Positions 63,337 to 64,000 of a DNA stretch of 64,000 bases are shown piece by piece. The notes under the pieces were generated by a model. That model did not search any database. It saw nothing but the letters and a program-made list of their open reading frames with translations, and was not told the DNA's origin. The DNA lies in contig NZ_CAADHL010000002.1 of the NCBI RefSeq assembly GCF_900699045.1, positions 248,001-312,000 on the forward strand, given 5' to 3'. The position numbers and the translations under genes are program-made. Numbering within the stretch: position 1 is the first letter of the stretch; each line of letters opens with the position of its first letter. The DNA is from Candidatus Williamhamiltonella defendens. GTDB lineage: Bacteria; Pseudomonadota; Gammaproteobacteria; Enterobacterales; Enterobacteriaceae.

Positions 63337-64000
63337 ATGACTGCTTATATCGACTATATCGACAACATAACTACGAAACCACCTTGAGCCATCGTGAACT
63401 GATCATGATGGCACCCGGGCTATCTGGTAAAGAGCATATTTTCTGCGGGTTTATTGTTATCAGGATGACACCAAGGACTATTACAACCTAGCCGTGGCCA
63501 CAATGAAGGGTTATGTTTCTAAGAACCCCTTTCTAATACAGCACAGTATTTCGCCAGTCTGTGGTGTGCCTGCCTATCATCATCGGATCGATTACTGGCT
63601 GTCTGTGAGAGTATAACGACTGAATGTGGCGATGAAAGTGGGTACGCCCGTGTACAAACCTTCGCTATCGGCAAGTTTTGCCATTACGCCTCGCTGTGGC
63701 AGTATCCAAAACCGATGTTTGCGGATCGCATGTTCAGCGGTGCACCTGCTACACGCTATTGGGACACCCGTCATTCTATTCTTTGAAAAGGAAACAACAA
63801 CAACCTGCGCATGCACTTGACTATGCCATTGAGTAAGAGCATCATATCCAATAATGTGCGTCGGTATGAAAACACCTATGCGCTTTATCTGGTAATGCTC
63901 TATCACAGCAATAATCTCTATGGTGCCGTTGATAGCATTTTTCATATCACGGGGTTTAATAATCAAGTGAAAAACATTCTCACGATCAATAGTAAAAACT
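63337..64000 (+). pseudogene. Phage tail virion protein, disrupted and cut by window end
   Basis: ATG 63337 behind AGGAAG gives MTAYIDYIDNITTKPP and a TGA. Later frames read GYARVQTFAIGKFCHYASLW, QYPKPMFADRMFSGAPATRY, WDTRHSIL, LTMPLSKSIISNNVRRYENT, YALYLVMLYHSNNLYGAVDS and IFHITGFNNQVKNILTI, the last of which is still open at 64000. The location after the tape measure suggests a tail-tip or virion protein. The family is not certain. Confidence 0.5.

Noticed and set aside
55740..64000. Diversity-generating retroelement or headless-tail (tailocin) system in the phage block
   Set aside because: No reverse transcriptase or template repeat is seen, and every tail gene is broken by stops or shifts, so a working tailocin is not credible.

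Overview
The window looks like the chromosome of a host-restricted gammaproteobacterium of the Enterobacterales. Nearly every intact protein is close to its E. coli/Yersinia homologue, and short gene strings keep enterobacterial order: rpsU-dnaG-rpoD, mepM-znuA next to znuCB, rlmL-uup, pdxH-tyrS, mrdA-mrdB-dacA-lipB-lipA, dnaB-alr, rnhA/dnaQ-tRNA-Asp, thrU-tyrU-glyT-thrT, purM-purN, cmk-rpsA-ihfB, lptM-dapF. These strings are short and rearranged, many genes between them are missing, and decaying pseudogenes are common. Coding DNA is moderately A+T rich. Loss of aroA beside retention of dapF and lysP recalls aphid facultative symbionts of the Hamiltonella/Regiella type. That genus-level placement is inference only.

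Layout. 0.2-18.1 kb is the gene-dense core: the macromolecular synthesis operon, zwf, the divergent Zur-type zinc uptake locus (znuB, znuC <-> znuA), mepM, lpxM, a dead rppH, pyrD, the ferredoxin end of ycbX, rlmL and uup. 18.1-24.6 kb is a very A+T-rich graveyard. It holds a broken slyA and a broken slyB, which are convergent neighbours in E. coli and are here separated by about 4 kb with phage tail-fibre remnants and an unrecognised decayed gene. 24.8-51.4 kb is core again: pdxH, tyrS, elongation genes (mrdA, mrdB, dacA), lipoate genes, dnaB-alr, lysP, rnhA/dnaQ, five tRNAs, purM-purN, cmk-rpsA-ihfB, lptM-dapF and uvrD. Within it lie pseudogenes of ybeD, a putrescine permease, speG and aroA.

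51.5-64 kb is visibly richer in G+C and is almost wholly made of broken mobile DNA. From left to right: a tmRNA-3'-end-like motif, an AlpA-like regulator remnant, a possible P4-like satellite leader, a dead Rpn/YhgA nuclease-transposase, an HNH fragment, a large serine recombinase with its DUF2924 partner, and then a prophage. The prophage has a replication module (AAA ATPase, DUF669-like protein, helicase, PD-(D/E)XK nuclease, Toprim primase/helicase) joined directly to a tail module (adaptor, terminator, tube, chaperone, tape measure). No terminase, portal or capsid gene is visible between them. A 141-bp inverted-repeat element sits in the tail module.

The intact genes describe a cell that still makes peptidoglycan, elongates as a rod, imports zinc and lysine, makes lipoyl groups, PLP, UMP and purines, and repairs DNA. 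It has lost aromatic biosynthesis at aroA, two polyamine functions, SlyA regulation and RppH. I did not find a convincing new defence or regulatory system. The most distinctive items are the stand-alone YcbX ferredoxin domain, the tRNA operon without tufB, the 141-bp inverted-repeat element and the unidentified decayed gene at 20.6-21.4 kb.
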